A stretch of 64,000 nucleotides of DNA from CAILZL01 sp049840395 (GCA_049840395.1 JASGLD010000005.1:372001-436000), one strand, 5' to 3'. Positions 8,479 through 16,265 are shown, counted from the first letter of the stretch. Notes: generated by a model not told the origin, from the sequence alone. Numbers and translations: made by a program.

Positions 8479-9549
8479 CTAAATCTTGAACACCCGCCGA
8501 GCATTGGTCTCAAACACTTTCTTCTTCACCGCGACGCTGAGCTTGATGGCTTCCATCTCATCCACCGCATCCTTCTGCACTTCCATCGGATGATCGGCAG
8601 CGAATAACACCTTATCCGGTCCCATCGCCGCCAATGCCGCCAGCACAGGCGCGCTGTAATTCATGCCACTGGTAGCCACCACAAAGTTGTCGCGAAAATA
8701 TTCGCTGGGCAGACGCTTGAGTGTGGGCTTCAAGCCAAAGGTGTTGAACTGCCATTGATAGCGGTTGTCGATGCGATCCAACAAGAACGGCAGGGTCTCG
8801 CCTAAGTGACCCAGCACGATACGCAGCTTGGGAAATTGATCGAACACACCGCCGGCAATCATGCGCAGAGCATGCGTACCGGTTTCCACTGCATAACCCC
8901 AGCCCACGGCAAAACCTTGAATCGCCAGCGGTCCTTCCAGGCCGGGCGAGGGATCGCGTGGGTGAATGTACAGCGGCACATCCAGCGCTTCGAAGGCTTC
9001 CAGTATGGGCCAGTACTTCTTATCGTCGAGATACTCGCCATTGGTATGCGAGTTGATGATGCCGCCATTGAGCTTCAGCGTCTTGATGCAACGCTCCAAC
9101 TCTTTAACCGTTTCAGCAGGTGCCTGTGGAGCAATGGTGGCCAGGCCACCAAACCGTGTTGGATATTTCTTGATGACCTCGGCCATCTGGTCGTTGACCT
9201 GGCGCGCCATCGATACCGCAGTGGCGGGTGCGAAAGTCTGTACACCGGGCGAGCTCAGCGATAGCACTTGAATATCTACGCCATCGGCATCCATACCTTT
9301 GACGCGGCCTTCACCGATGTCCAGCAGATTCTTCATGAAGGGACCGGCAATCGGTCCCGACTTCATGCTGGGTACGCCACCGGCAAGTCGACTCAGTTCG
9401 GCCACAATCTCCGGTGTGGAAAAAGCTTCTTCGCAGGAGATGCGCAAGTAATTGCGTTTGCTCTTATTGGTTTGTGCCTCGCTACCCGAGGCATACAAGG
9501 CCATGCCTGCCGCTGCGGCTTGCAGGAATTCGCGCTTGCTCAGTTTCAT
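8479..9549 (-). CDS. amidohydrolase family 2 protein (ACMSD/resorcylate decarboxylase-like)
   Basis: The 356-residue protein has an N-terminal export-like signal (KLSKREFLQAAAAGMALYAS; Lys-Arg in place of the twin arginines). An amidohydrolase-2 (COG2159) barrel follows, with YIHPRDPSPG supplying a metal-ligand His, LRIVLGHLGETLPFLLDRID with the conserved His/Glu, and FAADHPME with the catalytic Asp. Family members decarboxylate or hydrolyse aromatic and related acids with a Zn or Mn ion. The N-terminal ExHxx metal motif is replaced by SCEEAF, so metal binding may differ. The start at 9549 is preferred because GGGGATGAG precedes it. It lies 46 bases after the MoeZ-like gene on the same strand and is probably in the same operon. 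Confidence 0.82.
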   Translation of the reverse strand: MKLSKREFLQAAAAGMALYASGSEAQTNKSKRNYLRISCEEAFSTPEIVAELSRLAGGVPSMKSGPIAGPFMKNLLDIGEGRVKGMDADGVDIQVLSLSSPGVQTFAPATAVSMARQVNDQMAEVIKKYPTRFGGLATIAPQAPAETVKELERCIKTLKLNGGIINSHTNGEYLDDKKYWPILEAFEALDVPLYIHPRDPSPGLEGPLAIQGFAVGWGYAVETGTHALRMIAGGVFDQFPKLRIVLGHLGETLPFLLDRIDNRYQWQFNTFGLKPTLKRLPSEYFRDNFVVATSGMNYSAPVLAALAAMGPDKVLFAADHPMEVQKDAVDEMEAIKLSVAVKKKVFETNARRVFKI

Positions 9550-9607
9550 CTCATCCCCCATTCATTAATTTGTATGTCGATTGCGGGTGGATGGACGAAG
9601 CAACCTG

Positions 9608-10732
9608 TCAAACCACCTGCACTTGCTGATCAATCGCTTCTTGCCAGGCCAGCATGCCGCCGCGCACATTCAACACCTGAGCAAAGCCTTGTTGCTCTGC
9701 CCAGGTGCAAGCCTGCGTACTGCGACCGCCACCGCGACAGATGAATATCAATGTCGCGCTGTCATCCAATTGCGCAGCACTGGCCGATAACTGCTTCAGC
9801 GGGATGTTCAACGCGCCGTCGATATGACCGGCCGAATATTCATATGGTTCGCGTACATCTACAAGCTGCCAGCGTTTGTTTGCTGCGCACATCAATGTGC
9901 TCAATTCAACAGCACTGATCTCCTGCGCCTTGGGTTCTGTTGCACAGAACGCAGCCATGTCCTGTGGCGTGGTGATGCTGGGTTGTGCACCGCACACGGC
10001 ACAGTCGCTGCGTGCCGCACATTTGAATTCATTGAAGCGCATCTCCAGCGCGTCGTAAGTCAGCAGGCGACCCAGTAAAGGTTCGCCCAATCCAGTAATC
10101 AGTTTGATGGCTTCAGTAGCTTGAATTGTCCCCATCACGCCCGGCAATACACCGAGCACGCCGGCTTCAGCGCAGTTGGGCACGGTGCCCTCGGCAGGTG
10201 CCTCGGGAAACAAACAGCGATAGCACGGCCCGTGCTCGGGTACATAGGTAAAGGCCTGGCCTTCAAAGCGATGAATGGCGGCGGACACTAAAGGCTTGTG
10301 CAATAGCACGCAGGCGTCGTTAACGATGTAGCGGGTATTAAAACGATCAGTGCCATCCACGACCACATCGTAATTGCGCACAATGTTCATGACATTGTGC
10401 GCGTTCAATTCTTCAGTATGGATGTGTACCTGCAGATGTGGATTCAATGCCAGCAGCCGCGCACGCGCCGCCTCTGCCTTGCTCTGCGACACCTGTGTGG
10501 TGTCGAACAACACCTGGCGCTGCAGGTTGGAAATATCGACACGATCAAAATCGACTATGCCCAGCGTGCCCACGCCTGCGGCGGCCAGGTACAACAACGC
10601 CGGTGAACCCAGCCCGCCGGCGCCGACCACCAATACCTTGGCGGACCGCAGTTTTTCCTGGCCGGCCAGGCCGAACTCATTTAAAGACAGGTGACGGCTG
10701 TAACGCGCCAGTTCTTCGGAAGAAAGTGTCAT
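9608..10732 (-). CDS. MoeB/MoeZ-type sulfur-carrier adenylyltransferase with rhodanese domain
   Basis: The 374-residue protein has an N-terminal ThiF/MoeB domain with the ATP loop GAGGLGS (residues 37-43), DGTDR (126-130) and two zinc CxxC pairs (C170/C173, C244/C247). C187 is a candidate acceptor cysteine. A C-terminal rhodanese domain (about 270-370) has active-site loop ICRGGGRS around C332. Enzymes of this type adenylate the C-terminal Gly-Gly of a small carrier protein and then load it with sulfur. The carrier is encoded 53 bases upstream. A longer start at 10750 is possible. Pathway (cysteine, molybdopterin or other) is inferred from the partner. Confidence 0.9.
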   Translation of the reverse strand: MTLSSEELARYSRHLSLNEFGLAGQEKLRSAKVLVVGAGGLGSPALLYLAAAGVGTLGIVDFDRVDISNLQRQVLFDTTQVSQSKAEAARARLLALNPHLQVHIHTEELNAHNVMNIVRNYDVVVDGTDRFNTRYIVNDACVLLHKPLVSAAIHRFEGQAFTYVPEHGPCYRCLFPEAPAEGTVPNCAEAGVLGVLPGVMGTIQATEAIKLITGLGEPLLGRLLTYDALEMRFNEFKCAARSDCAVCGAQPSITTPQDMAAFCATEPKAQEISAVELSTLMCAANKRWQLVDVREPYEYSAGHIDGALNIPLKQLSASAAQLDDSATLIFICRGGGRSTQACTWAEQQGFAQVLNVRGGMLAWQEAIDQQVQVV

Positions 10733-10785
10733 GCGCGCACTGTAGAACAATCGGCAGGCAGGGTCGAACCCGCGCTTAATTTTTC

Positions 10786-11052
10786 TTAGCCGCCGCTGAG
10801 CGCGCAGATCAAGTGCACTGTGTCACCGGGCGTAACTGTCGCGGCAAGATCCGGCGCCATCACTTCGTTGACGAACAGGCGAATGTGCTGCCGGATGCGA
10901 CCCTGCTCATTGATCATACGAAAGCGCATGCCGGGATAACGTTGGTCCAAATCGGTTAGCACTTCGTACAAGGTGCGGCCGATGGCACTGACGCTGGCTG
11001 CTCCACCGGTGTACGAACGTAACGGACTGGCAACCCGAACAATGCAGGACAT
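10786..11052 (-). CDS. CysO-like ubiquitin-fold sulfur carrier protein (MoaD/ThiS family)
   Basis: The 88-residue beta-grasp protein ends in the diagnostic Gly-Gly (ICALSGG), the residue pair that is adenylated and thiocarboxylated. The SPLRSYTGGAASVSAIGRTL start and the RLFVNE segment resemble Mycobacterium CysO more than typical MoaD or ThiS. In mycobacteria CysO is activated by MoeZ, a ThiF-rhodanese fusion, and gives its sulfur to CysM for cysteine synthesis. The MoeZ-type partner is next door here; CysM and the Mec peptidase are not in the window. Family assignment is firm, the cysteine pathway is inferred. Confidence 0.82.
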   Translation of the reverse strand: MSCIVRVASPLRSYTGGAASVSAIGRTLYEVLTDLDQRYPGMRFRMINEQGRIRQHIRLFVNEVMAPDLAATVTPGDTVHLICALSGG

Positions 11053-11124
11053 AAATGTTCCCGATGCTTCAACTCAGGACATCATGCCGCTGCGGCAGCT
11101 CTTGTACCAGCGTGGTAACCGGCC

Positions 11125-11535
11125 CTATAGCAGATCGGGCTCCATAGACAGTTTGGGCAACAACTGTTGTAAACGCACAATCGCCGGTATCTCGCTGGCG
11201 TCGAGCAGCACACGCAACTCGTTTTCATCGGTGGCCAGGGCATAGCCCATGCTCCAATTGTTGAAGCGACGCGTTCCTTCGAATGCTTCCTGCTGTATGA
11301 CCGATATACAACCATGGCGTTTGTCTTCGCGAATACGTTCCATCAGCCGCAACACGGCCGATTCCGATCCTTCCAGATACTGGCAGAAGTGCAGACCGTC
11401 GAACACTAACAGCCCAGTGATGTCGGCGGATTCATTGTGCTTGCGCGCCACGCGCAGAATATTGACGATGCAAGATGGGCTTTCCTCCAAGGCAATCATG
11501 CTGGTATAGAGCAAACAAAATAATGGTGCCGACAT
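11125..11535 (-). CDS. BLUF-domain blue-light photoreceptor
   Basis: The 136-residue protein is essentially one BLUF domain. The flavin-photocycle residues are all present: Y10 (LLYTSM), N34 (RKHNESADITGLL), Q52 (FCQYLEG), W94 and M96 (NNWSMGY), matching AppA Y21, N45, Q63, W104 and M106. BLUF proteins bind FAD and switch hydrogen bonding at the Tyr-Gln pair under blue light, then act on a partner. No output domain is fused, so it must signal through another protein. The divergent Crp/Fnr-type regulator, 106 bases away across a perfect palindrome, is a natural candidate partner or controller. Confidence 0.9.
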   Translation of the reverse strand: MSAPLFCLLYTSMIALEESPSCIVNILRVARKHNESADITGLLVFDGLHFCQYLEGSESAVLRLMERIREDKRHGCISVIQQEAFEGTRRFNNWSMGYALATDENELRVLLDASEIPAIVRLQQLLPKLSMEPDLL

Positions 11536-11582
11536 TGCATCTCCCTAAGATGCTGGCAGCATAGGTTGTAGTGGTTAAGTTG

Positions 11583-11602
11583 GCTATGTCAAAAGACATA
11601 GC
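11583..11602. promoter_or_regulatory. perfect palindrome in divergent BLUF/Crp promoter region
   Basis: GCTATGTC-AAAA-GACATAGC is a perfect 8+4+8 inverted repeat midway between the divergent BLUF and Crp/Fnr-type genes. The spacing and symmetry fit a dimeric regulator site; the Crp/Fnr product is the obvious candidate. The half-site differs from both Crp (TGTGA) and Fnr (TTGAT) consensus. Confidence 0.6.
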
Positions 11603-11641
11603 TTTATAAAAAGTTAATACGTGGCTATGGGAGGCCGCATT

Positions 11642-12379
11642 GTGAATGCCGTGCCGGTTGAATGTCGTTACTGCCCGTTGCGTAAATTGGGCGCCTTCTC
11701 CAGTAACAGCGCGGAGGAGATCGCTTTCATTCAAAGTCTGAAAAAGAATGAAGTGCAATTGGATGCAGGCGCGCAGTTGTTTGCCGAAGGCGGCAGCACC
11801 ACCGAGTTGTATACCTTGCTGATGGGCTGGGCCTTCAGATTTCGCACACTGCGCGATGGTCGAAGACAGATTCTCAACTTCCTGCTGCCGGGCGATTTCG
11901 TTGGCTTGCAGGAACAGTTGGCCAGCAATGCGCTGCATGGTGTGGAGACACTCACTACTGCGCGCTTCTGTGCCTTCCCTCGCGCACGTCTTTGGGATTT
12001 GTATCGTAATCATCCCAGCCTGGGCTATGACGTCACCTGGCTGGCGGCGCATGAAGAGCACATCGTCGATGAAAATCTGCTCACAGTGGGCCGACGTTCA
12101 GCTGAAGAACGAGTGGCCACGCTACTCATTCACTTGTTCAAACGCGCCGAAAGCATCGGCATGAAACAGGATGACTCAGTGCCGTTCCCCATCAACCAGC
12201 AACACATCGCCGATGCGCTGGGTCTGTCGCTGGTGCATACCAACAAAACCCTGCGCCGCCTCAGCAAATTGGGCCTGCATCAATTGACCAACGGTCGCCT
12301 GCGTCTGATCAACCCCGCTTCGCTGCAGAGGCTGGCCGACTACTACGCCGCACCGCTACGTGGTCGGCCCTTGATCTGA
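11642..12379 (+). CDS. Crp/Fnr-family transcriptional regulator
   Basis: The 245-residue protein has a cyclic-nucleotide-binding-like beta-roll (about 25-130: LDAGAQLFAEGGSTTELYTL, ILNFLLPGDFVGLQEQL), a dimerisation helix and a winged-helix DNA-binding domain (INQQHIADALGLSLVHTNKT is the recognition helix region). Two N-terminal cysteines (CRYC, C8 and C11 from this start) recall Fnr, but the full four-cysteine Fe-S set is missing, so the ligand is unknown. Start at GTG 11642 is favoured by GGGAGG seven bases upstream; in-frame GTG 11621 and ATG 11627 are alternatives. It is divergent from the BLUF gene with a palindrome between them. Confidence 0.88.
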   Translation: MNAVPVECRYCPLRKLGAFSSNSAEEIAFIQSLKKNEVQLDAGAQLFAEGGSTTELYTLLMGWAFRFRTLRDGRRQILNFLLPGDFVGLQEQLASNALHGVETLTTARFCAFPRARLWDLYRNHPSLGYDVTWLAAHEEHIVDENLLTVGRRSAEERVATLLIHLFKRAESIGMKQDDSVPFPINQQHIADALGLSLVHTNKTLRRLSKLGLHQLTNGRLRLINPASLQRLADYYAAPLRGRPLI

Positions 12380-12459
12380 ACCAGGCGGGCGTCTCGCACC
12401 ACTTGGGTGCCTATACCGGCGCATCGCGTTACACTGCGGGTAGTTCTGCAGGAGAGGCC

Positions 12460-13296
12460 ATGTCTACCCAATTTACTCCCGTCGGTGAAGACGAACGCAA
12501 GCGCCGCGTCACCACCGCACGTCTTTCAGAAATGAAAGCGCGGGGCGAGAAGATCGCCATGCTCACCGCCTACGATTATTCCTTTGCACGCATCCTCGAT
12601 GCCGCCGGGCTGGATGTTCTGTTGGTGGGCGACAGCGCCTCCAATGTGATTCATGGTCATGAGACCACCGTGCCGATCACGCTGGATCAGATGATTGTGC
12701 ATGCCGCCGCCGTGGTGCGCGCCGTGCAGCGCGCCTTGGTCGTGGTCGACATGCCTTTCGGTAGCTATCAAGGCAATAGTCGCCTGGCCCTGGAAAGTGC
12801 TGTGCGCATCATGAAAGAGTCCGGCGGTCACGCCGTGAAACTGGAAGGCGGCGAATTCGTCGCCGACAGCATCAAGCGCATTCTCTCTGCAGGTATTCCC
12901 GTGATGGGCCATCTGGGCCTGACGCCACAATCCATCTACAAGTTCGGCACCTACGCCGTGCGCGCCAAGGAAGAACAGGAAGCCGAGACCTTGTTGAAGG
13001 ATGCGATGTTGCTGCAGGAGTGCGGTTGCTTCGCACTGGTGCTGGAAAAGATCCCGGCACAACTTGCCGCCGAAGTAGCCAAGCAACTCACCATCCCCGT
13101 CATCGGCATCGGCGCCGGTCCCGATGTAGATGGTCAGGTGCTGGTCACCCACGACATGCTCGGCATCAACAATGAATTCTCGCCACGCTTCCTGCGCCGT
13201 TACGCATCGCTATACGACATCATGCTCAAAGGCAGCAGCGACTATGTAGCCGATGTGAAAGCAGGTGCATTCCCGAATCAGGAAGAGAGTTACTGA
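12460..13296 (+). CDS. panB: 3-methyl-2-oxobutanoate hydroxymethyltransferase
   Basis: The 278-residue protein is a full-length PanB, which transfers a hydroxymethyl group from methylene-tetrahydrofolate to 3-methyl-2-oxobutanoate to make ketopantoate in pantothenate and CoA synthesis. Recognisable blocks are MLTAYDYSFARILDAAGLD, LLVGDSASNVIHGHETTVPI, VVVDMPFGSY, AVKLEGG, VMGHLGLTPQS and VIGIGAGPDVDGQVLV. The magnesium-binding Asp in the VGDS and DMPFG motifs and the catalytic Glu in LVLEKIP are present. The start at 12460 follows GGAGAGG. panC is not adjacent. A family A repeat begins 20 bases after the stop codon. Confidence 0.96.
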   Translation: MSTQFTPVGEDERKRRVTTARLSEMKARGEKIAMLTAYDYSFARILDAAGLDVLLVGDSASNVIHGHETTVPITLDQMIVHAAAVVRAVQRALVVVDMPFGSYQGNSRLALESAVRIMKESGGHAVKLEGGEFVADSIKRILSAGIPVMGHLGLTPQSIYKFGTYAVRAKEEQEAETLLKDAMLLQECGCFALVLEKIPAQLAAEVAKQLTIPVIGIGAGPDVDGQVLVTHDMLGINNEFSPRFLRRYASLYDIMLKGSSDYVADVKAGAFPNQEESY

Positions 13297-13315
13297 TATA
13301 GCCACACCTCAGATT

Positions 13316-13353
13316 CCCTCCCCTGCGAAGCGGGGGAGGGTTAGGGTGGGGGC
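13316..13353 (+). repeat. family A palindromic repeat A2
   Basis: CCCTCCCCTGCGAAGCGGGG hairpin plus GAGGGTTAGGGTGGGGGC tail, 20 bases after the panB stop codon and 33 bases before the DUF559 gene. Plus orientation. Confidence 0.9.
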
Positions 13354-13386
13354 AACAAACTTAACAACCACAAGAGGTCGCAAGGA

Positions 13387-13743
13387 ATGCGCAACCACCT
13401 CACGCAGCAACGCGCCATCACATTGCGCAAGCAGCTGACAGATGCCGAACAGCATCTATGGAATTGTCTGCGGCACCGTCAAATGCTCAATGTACGCTTT
13501 CGCAGGCAAATGCCGGTTGGGCCTTACATCGTCGACTTCGCCAGTGTGAAGCCAAAGTTAGTGATCGAGTTGGATGGAGGACAGCATGCAATTACTGCGA
13601 CATACGATCACGTGCGCGATAGCTATCTAGCACAGCAAGGCTTTCGTGTGCTGCGTTTTTGGAACAATGAAGTCCTGCAGCAGAGGGAAGCGGTGTTGGC
13701 TGTGATCATGCGTACGGTGCAAGAGCTTTTGCCCCCACCCTAG
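13387..13743 (+). CDS. DUF559 endonuclease-like protein
   Basis: The 118-residue protein matches DUF559 (restriction-endonuclease-like fold related to very-short-patch repair nucleases): N-terminal LRKQLTDAEQHLWNCLRHRQ, then RFRRQMPVGPYIVDFASVKP, KLVIELDGGQH and GFRVLRFWNNEVLQ. The D in IVDF and the E and D in ELDGGQH fit a PD-(D/E)xK-type metal site. The last residues (LLPPP) and the stop codon are encoded by a family A repeat (A3). Another family A element (A2) lies just upstream in the opposite orientation. The family has no firm biological role. The arrangement suggests a link between the gene and the repeat family (inference). Confidence 0.9.
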   Translation: MRNHLTQQRAITLRKQLTDAEQHLWNCLRHRQMLNVRFRRQMPVGPYIVDFASVKPKLVIELDGGQHAITATYDHVRDSYLAQQGFRVLRFWNNEVLQQREAVLAVIMRTVQELLPPP

Positions 13744-13769
13744 CCCTCCCCCGCAGAGCAGGGGAGGGG
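13731..13769 (-). repeat. family A palindromic repeat A3, supplies DUF559 stop codon
   Basis: GCCCCCACCCTAGCCCTCCC followed by a CGCAGAGCAGGGGAGGGG hairpin arm. It runs in minus orientation, inverted relative to A2. The TAG at 13741-13743 inside it is the stop codon of the DUF559 gene. Confidence 0.9.
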
Positions 13770-13858
13770 ACATGAGCTGCAAACTTCCAGGTCGTTCGAT
13801 TGCCTTCCTTACTTGCCGGGAAAAATTGGGCAACCTGAAAAAGTCTCAGAGATTCGTT

Positions 13859-13896
13859 CCCTCCCCTGCTCTGCGGGGGAGGGCCAGGGTGGGGGC
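13859..13896 (+). repeat. family A palindromic repeat A4
   Basis: CCCTCCCCTGCTCTGCGGGG hairpin plus GAGGGCCAGGGTGGGGGC tail. Its loop complements that of A3 (GCAGAGC), so A3 and A4 together can form one larger inverted structure. It begins the duplicated unit that repeats 263-264 bases downstream. Confidence 0.9.
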
Positions 13897-14056
13897 ACTC
13901 CTAACCCGCCACAGTCACCGCATAAATCTCCGGCAAATGCTGAGCAATACAACGCCACGACACACCATTACTACTCCCAGCCCAAACTTCACCGCCCGTA
14001 GTACCGAAGTACACACCAACCTTCTTCTCACTATCCACACACATCAACTGATACGT
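13897..14056 (-). pseudogene. degenerate duplicate of the BNR-repeat gene 3' end
   Basis: This segment is a diverged copy (roughly 85-90 percent identical by eye) of 14161-14320, the last about 150 bases of the adjacent BNR-repeat gene, offset by 264 bases. The preceding family A element is duplicated with it (A4 and A5). Similarity stops near 14056. It has no start and is not a functional gene. Confidence 0.8.
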
Positions 14057-14121
14057 CATCTCTCAAGCAAATAAGTAGAAGGTAAGCGCCGCCAAACTTT
14101 GGCACTCCCCCACCTCCAATT

Positions 14122-14159
14122 CCCTCCCCCGTTCGACGGGGGAGGGCCAGGGTGGGGGC
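14122..14159 (+). repeat. family A palindromic repeat A5
   Basis: CCCTCCCCCGTTCGACGGGG hairpin plus GAGGGCCAGGGTGGGGGC tail; this is the family consensus. It ends six bases from the stop codon of the minus-strand BNR-repeat gene. Confidence 0.92.
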
Positions 14160-14164
14160 ACCTC

Positions 14165-15274
14165 TTAAACCGCCACAGTCACTGCATAAATCTCCGGCAA
14201 GTGCCTGGCAATACAACGCCACGACTCGCCATTGCTACTGCCAGCCCAAACTTCACCACCCGTAGTGCCGAAGTACACGCCAACCTTCTTCTCATCATCC
14301 ACACACATCGACTGACGTAGCACGGTGAACCAGGCCTGCGATGTCGGTAGACCTTTATCCAATCGCTGCCAACGTTTGCCGCCGTTGAGGGTGCGATAAA
14401 CAGCGGGCTTGCCGTCCACTGAAGTGCGTGGCCATACCGATGTGCCATCCATGGGAAACACCCACGCCATATCGGCATCGCGTGGATGCACGACGATGGG
14501 AAAGCCGATGTCGCCGATCTTGCGTGGCATGTTGTTGCCGATGCGTTGCCACTCGTTGCTTGGTCGATCCAGGCGATACATGCCGCAATGATTTTGTTGA
14601 TACAGACGATCCGGTTGCAGCGGATGCATGGCCAGACAATGTGGATCGTGACCGAACTCCGCATCCTTGCTCGGTAGAAAGTCCGCCGCCACGCCGCGAT
14701 TCAGTGGCTGCCAGTTCGCACCCGCATCCAACGACTCGAATACGCCGCCAATCGAAATGCCGATGTACATATGCTGAGCATCGCGTGGATCGATCAATAT
14801 GGAATGCAGAAACTCACCATCCGGCGTGCCGAACGCCACCCATTGCTTGCGCATGGGATGATCGTTGAAGCCCGCCACCGGTTGCCAGGTATCGCCGGCA
14901 TCTTCACTGCGAAACAAACCGGCGGGCGAAGTACCGGCGTACCACACACCCGGTTCGCTGACATGTCCCGGTGTCAGCCACAACACACGTTCGACATTGC
15001 GTGCTTCTTCACCCTCTGCAGCTTTGCGAAACGCGGGCGGTTGCTTGGCTTCCTGCCAGCTGCGGCCGCGATCGCTGGAGCGATATACCGTCGGCCCAAG
15101 ATGTCCGGTCTTGGCGCCCATCAACATCTGCTTGGGCGCGCGCGGGTCTTGCACGATGTGATGAATGATATGACCAAGAAATTGCGGCCCTTTCAGCGCC
15201 CAGTGTTTGCGCGTCGCATCTGCCTTCAATTGAAAGGCGCCTTTACGGGTGGCGATCCAGAGTGTGATCGGCAT
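14165..15274 (-). CDS. BNR/Asp-box beta-propeller protein (sialidase-fold)
   Basis: The 369-residue protein carries at least five Asp-box type repeats spaced along a beta-propeller: YRSSDRGRSW, FRSEDAGDTW, FESLDAGANW, YRTLNGGKRW and WAGSSNGESW. This is the layout of BNR-repeat or VPS10-like proteins often labelled exo-alpha-sialidase. The sialidase FRIP motif and arginine triad are not visible, so glycosidase activity is not claimed. There is no signal peptide (it starts PITLWIATRKGAFQL), suggesting a cytoplasmic protein. A repeat (A5) abuts the 3' end, and a broken copy of the 3' end lies further downstream. Confidence 0.8.
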   Translation of the reverse strand: MPITLWIATRKGAFQLKADATRKHWALKGPQFLGHIIHHIVQDPRAPKQMLMGAKTGHLGPTVYRSSDRGRSWQEAKQPPAFRKAAEGEEARNVERVLWLTPGHVSEPGVWYAGTSPAGLFRSEDAGDTWQPVAGFNDHPMRKQWVAFGTPDGEFLHSILIDPRDAQHMYIGISIGGVFESLDAGANWQPLNRGVAADFLPSKDAEFGHDPHCLAMHPLQPDRLYQQNHCGMYRLDRPSNEWQRIGNNMPRKIGDIGFPIVVHPRDADMAWVFPMDGTSVWPRTSVDGKPAVYRTLNGGKRWQRLDKGLPTSQAWFTVLRQSMCVDDEKKVGVYFGTTGGEVWAGSSNGESWRCIARHLPEIYAVTVAV

Positions 15275-15323
15275 GGCTCAGCCCTCGGATAACGGCGCAG
15301 TGACTATCGGCTGATGTTCAGCC

Positions 15324-16232
15324 TCAGTCAATCGCAGCCGGCTTGATCACCGCATCTCGTTGCAGCAATGGATAGGCGAACACTGCCGCAAGAATGATCA
15401 CCACGCCAAGATAAAACCGCCCATTCAATTCATGCTGCTCGCCCAGCAACAGAATACTCAACACAATCGCGTACACCGGTTCCAGATTCACCGCCAGCTG
15501 CGCACCGAAGGCGCTCAAGTGCCGCAAGGCTTTCAGTGACAAGGCAAACGGCAGCAGTGTGCAAGCCAAACACAAGATAGTCATCAGCCAGATATCCTGC
15601 CCCTGCGGCAGATGCAAGTCGCTGCCGGGGATGAAGGGCGCCAATAGACATAGCACCAACCAGCCGCCGATCATCTCCAACAAGGTCATGGTCAGTGAGT
15701 CGGTGTGCTGCACATAGCGCTTGTTGAGCACACCGAACACCGCGACAAAGGCGGCAGACAGAATGCCCAGCACCAATCCCCAATACATACGTGCCGGTGT
15801 GCCACCCACCACCAATGCCACACCGGGGATGATCGCCAAGCCCAGCAACAACTCCGCCGGATTGAAGCGACGCCGTAGCAACCACGGTTCCATAAAGGCA
15901 ATGAACACCGACGCCAGCGCCATCGTGGTGGCGGCAATCGACGCATTTGCCAGCTTCACCGAACCATAGAAGCACAGCCAGTGCAGACCCACGACCACGC
16001 CGATGCCGAGATAGCGCAGCAACAGGCCGCGCGGCATCCGCCGAATCGTCCGCCAGGTGCGTGGGAACAGCAGCAGGGCAGTGGCCACCAGCAACATGCG
16101 CCACCACACCAGGGCCAGCGCGGACAGGGTAATCAACTTGCCCAGCACCGCCGTGCAACCCCACACCAGCACACAGATGTGCATCTGCAACCAGGCAATG
16201 GAACGCGCGCGTGATGGGGAAGAATCGGTCAT
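15324..16232 (-). CDS. EamA (drug/metabolite transporter) family exporter
   Basis: The 302-residue protein has about ten membrane helices arranged as two EamA repeats (residues 15-145 and 160-290). The WGCTAVLGKLITLSALALVW opening and the repeat-two LEPVYAIVLSILLLGE block are typical of the family. DMT transporters move small metabolites such as amino acids or drugs across the inner membrane; the substrate is unknown here. It begins 33 bases from the divergent YkgJ-type gene, so both promoters share a very short region. Confidence 0.88.
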   Translation of the reverse strand: MTDSSPSRARSIAWLQMHICVLVWGCTAVLGKLITLSALALVWWRMLLVATALLLFPRTWRTIRRMPRGLLLRYLGIGVVVGLHWLCFYGSVKLANASIAATTMALASVFIAFMEPWLLRRRFNPAELLLGLAIIPGVALVVGGTPARMYWGLVLGILSAAFVAVFGVLNKRYVQHTDSLTMTLLEMIGGWLVLCLLAPFIPGSDLHLPQGQDIWLMTILCLACTLLPFALSLKALRHLSAFGAQLAVNLEPVYAIVLSILLLGEQHELNGRFYLGVVIILAAVFAYPLLQRDAVIKPAAID

Positions 16233-16265
16233 CCGCTTACTGTAACAGTCGGCAGCAAGCGCGAC

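Noticed and set aside
8203..8607. An open frame across the family A repeat pair at 8314-8467
   Set aside because: The frame translates the palindromic repeat and the antisense of the amidohydrolase gene end; no gene evidence.
11642..12379. Classical oxygen-sensing Fnr
   Set aside because: Only two N-terminal cysteines are present; the four-cysteine iron-sulfur set is incomplete.
14165..15274. True sialidase
   Set aside because: Asp-box repeats are present, but the FRIP motif and arginine triad are not visible and there is no signal peptide.
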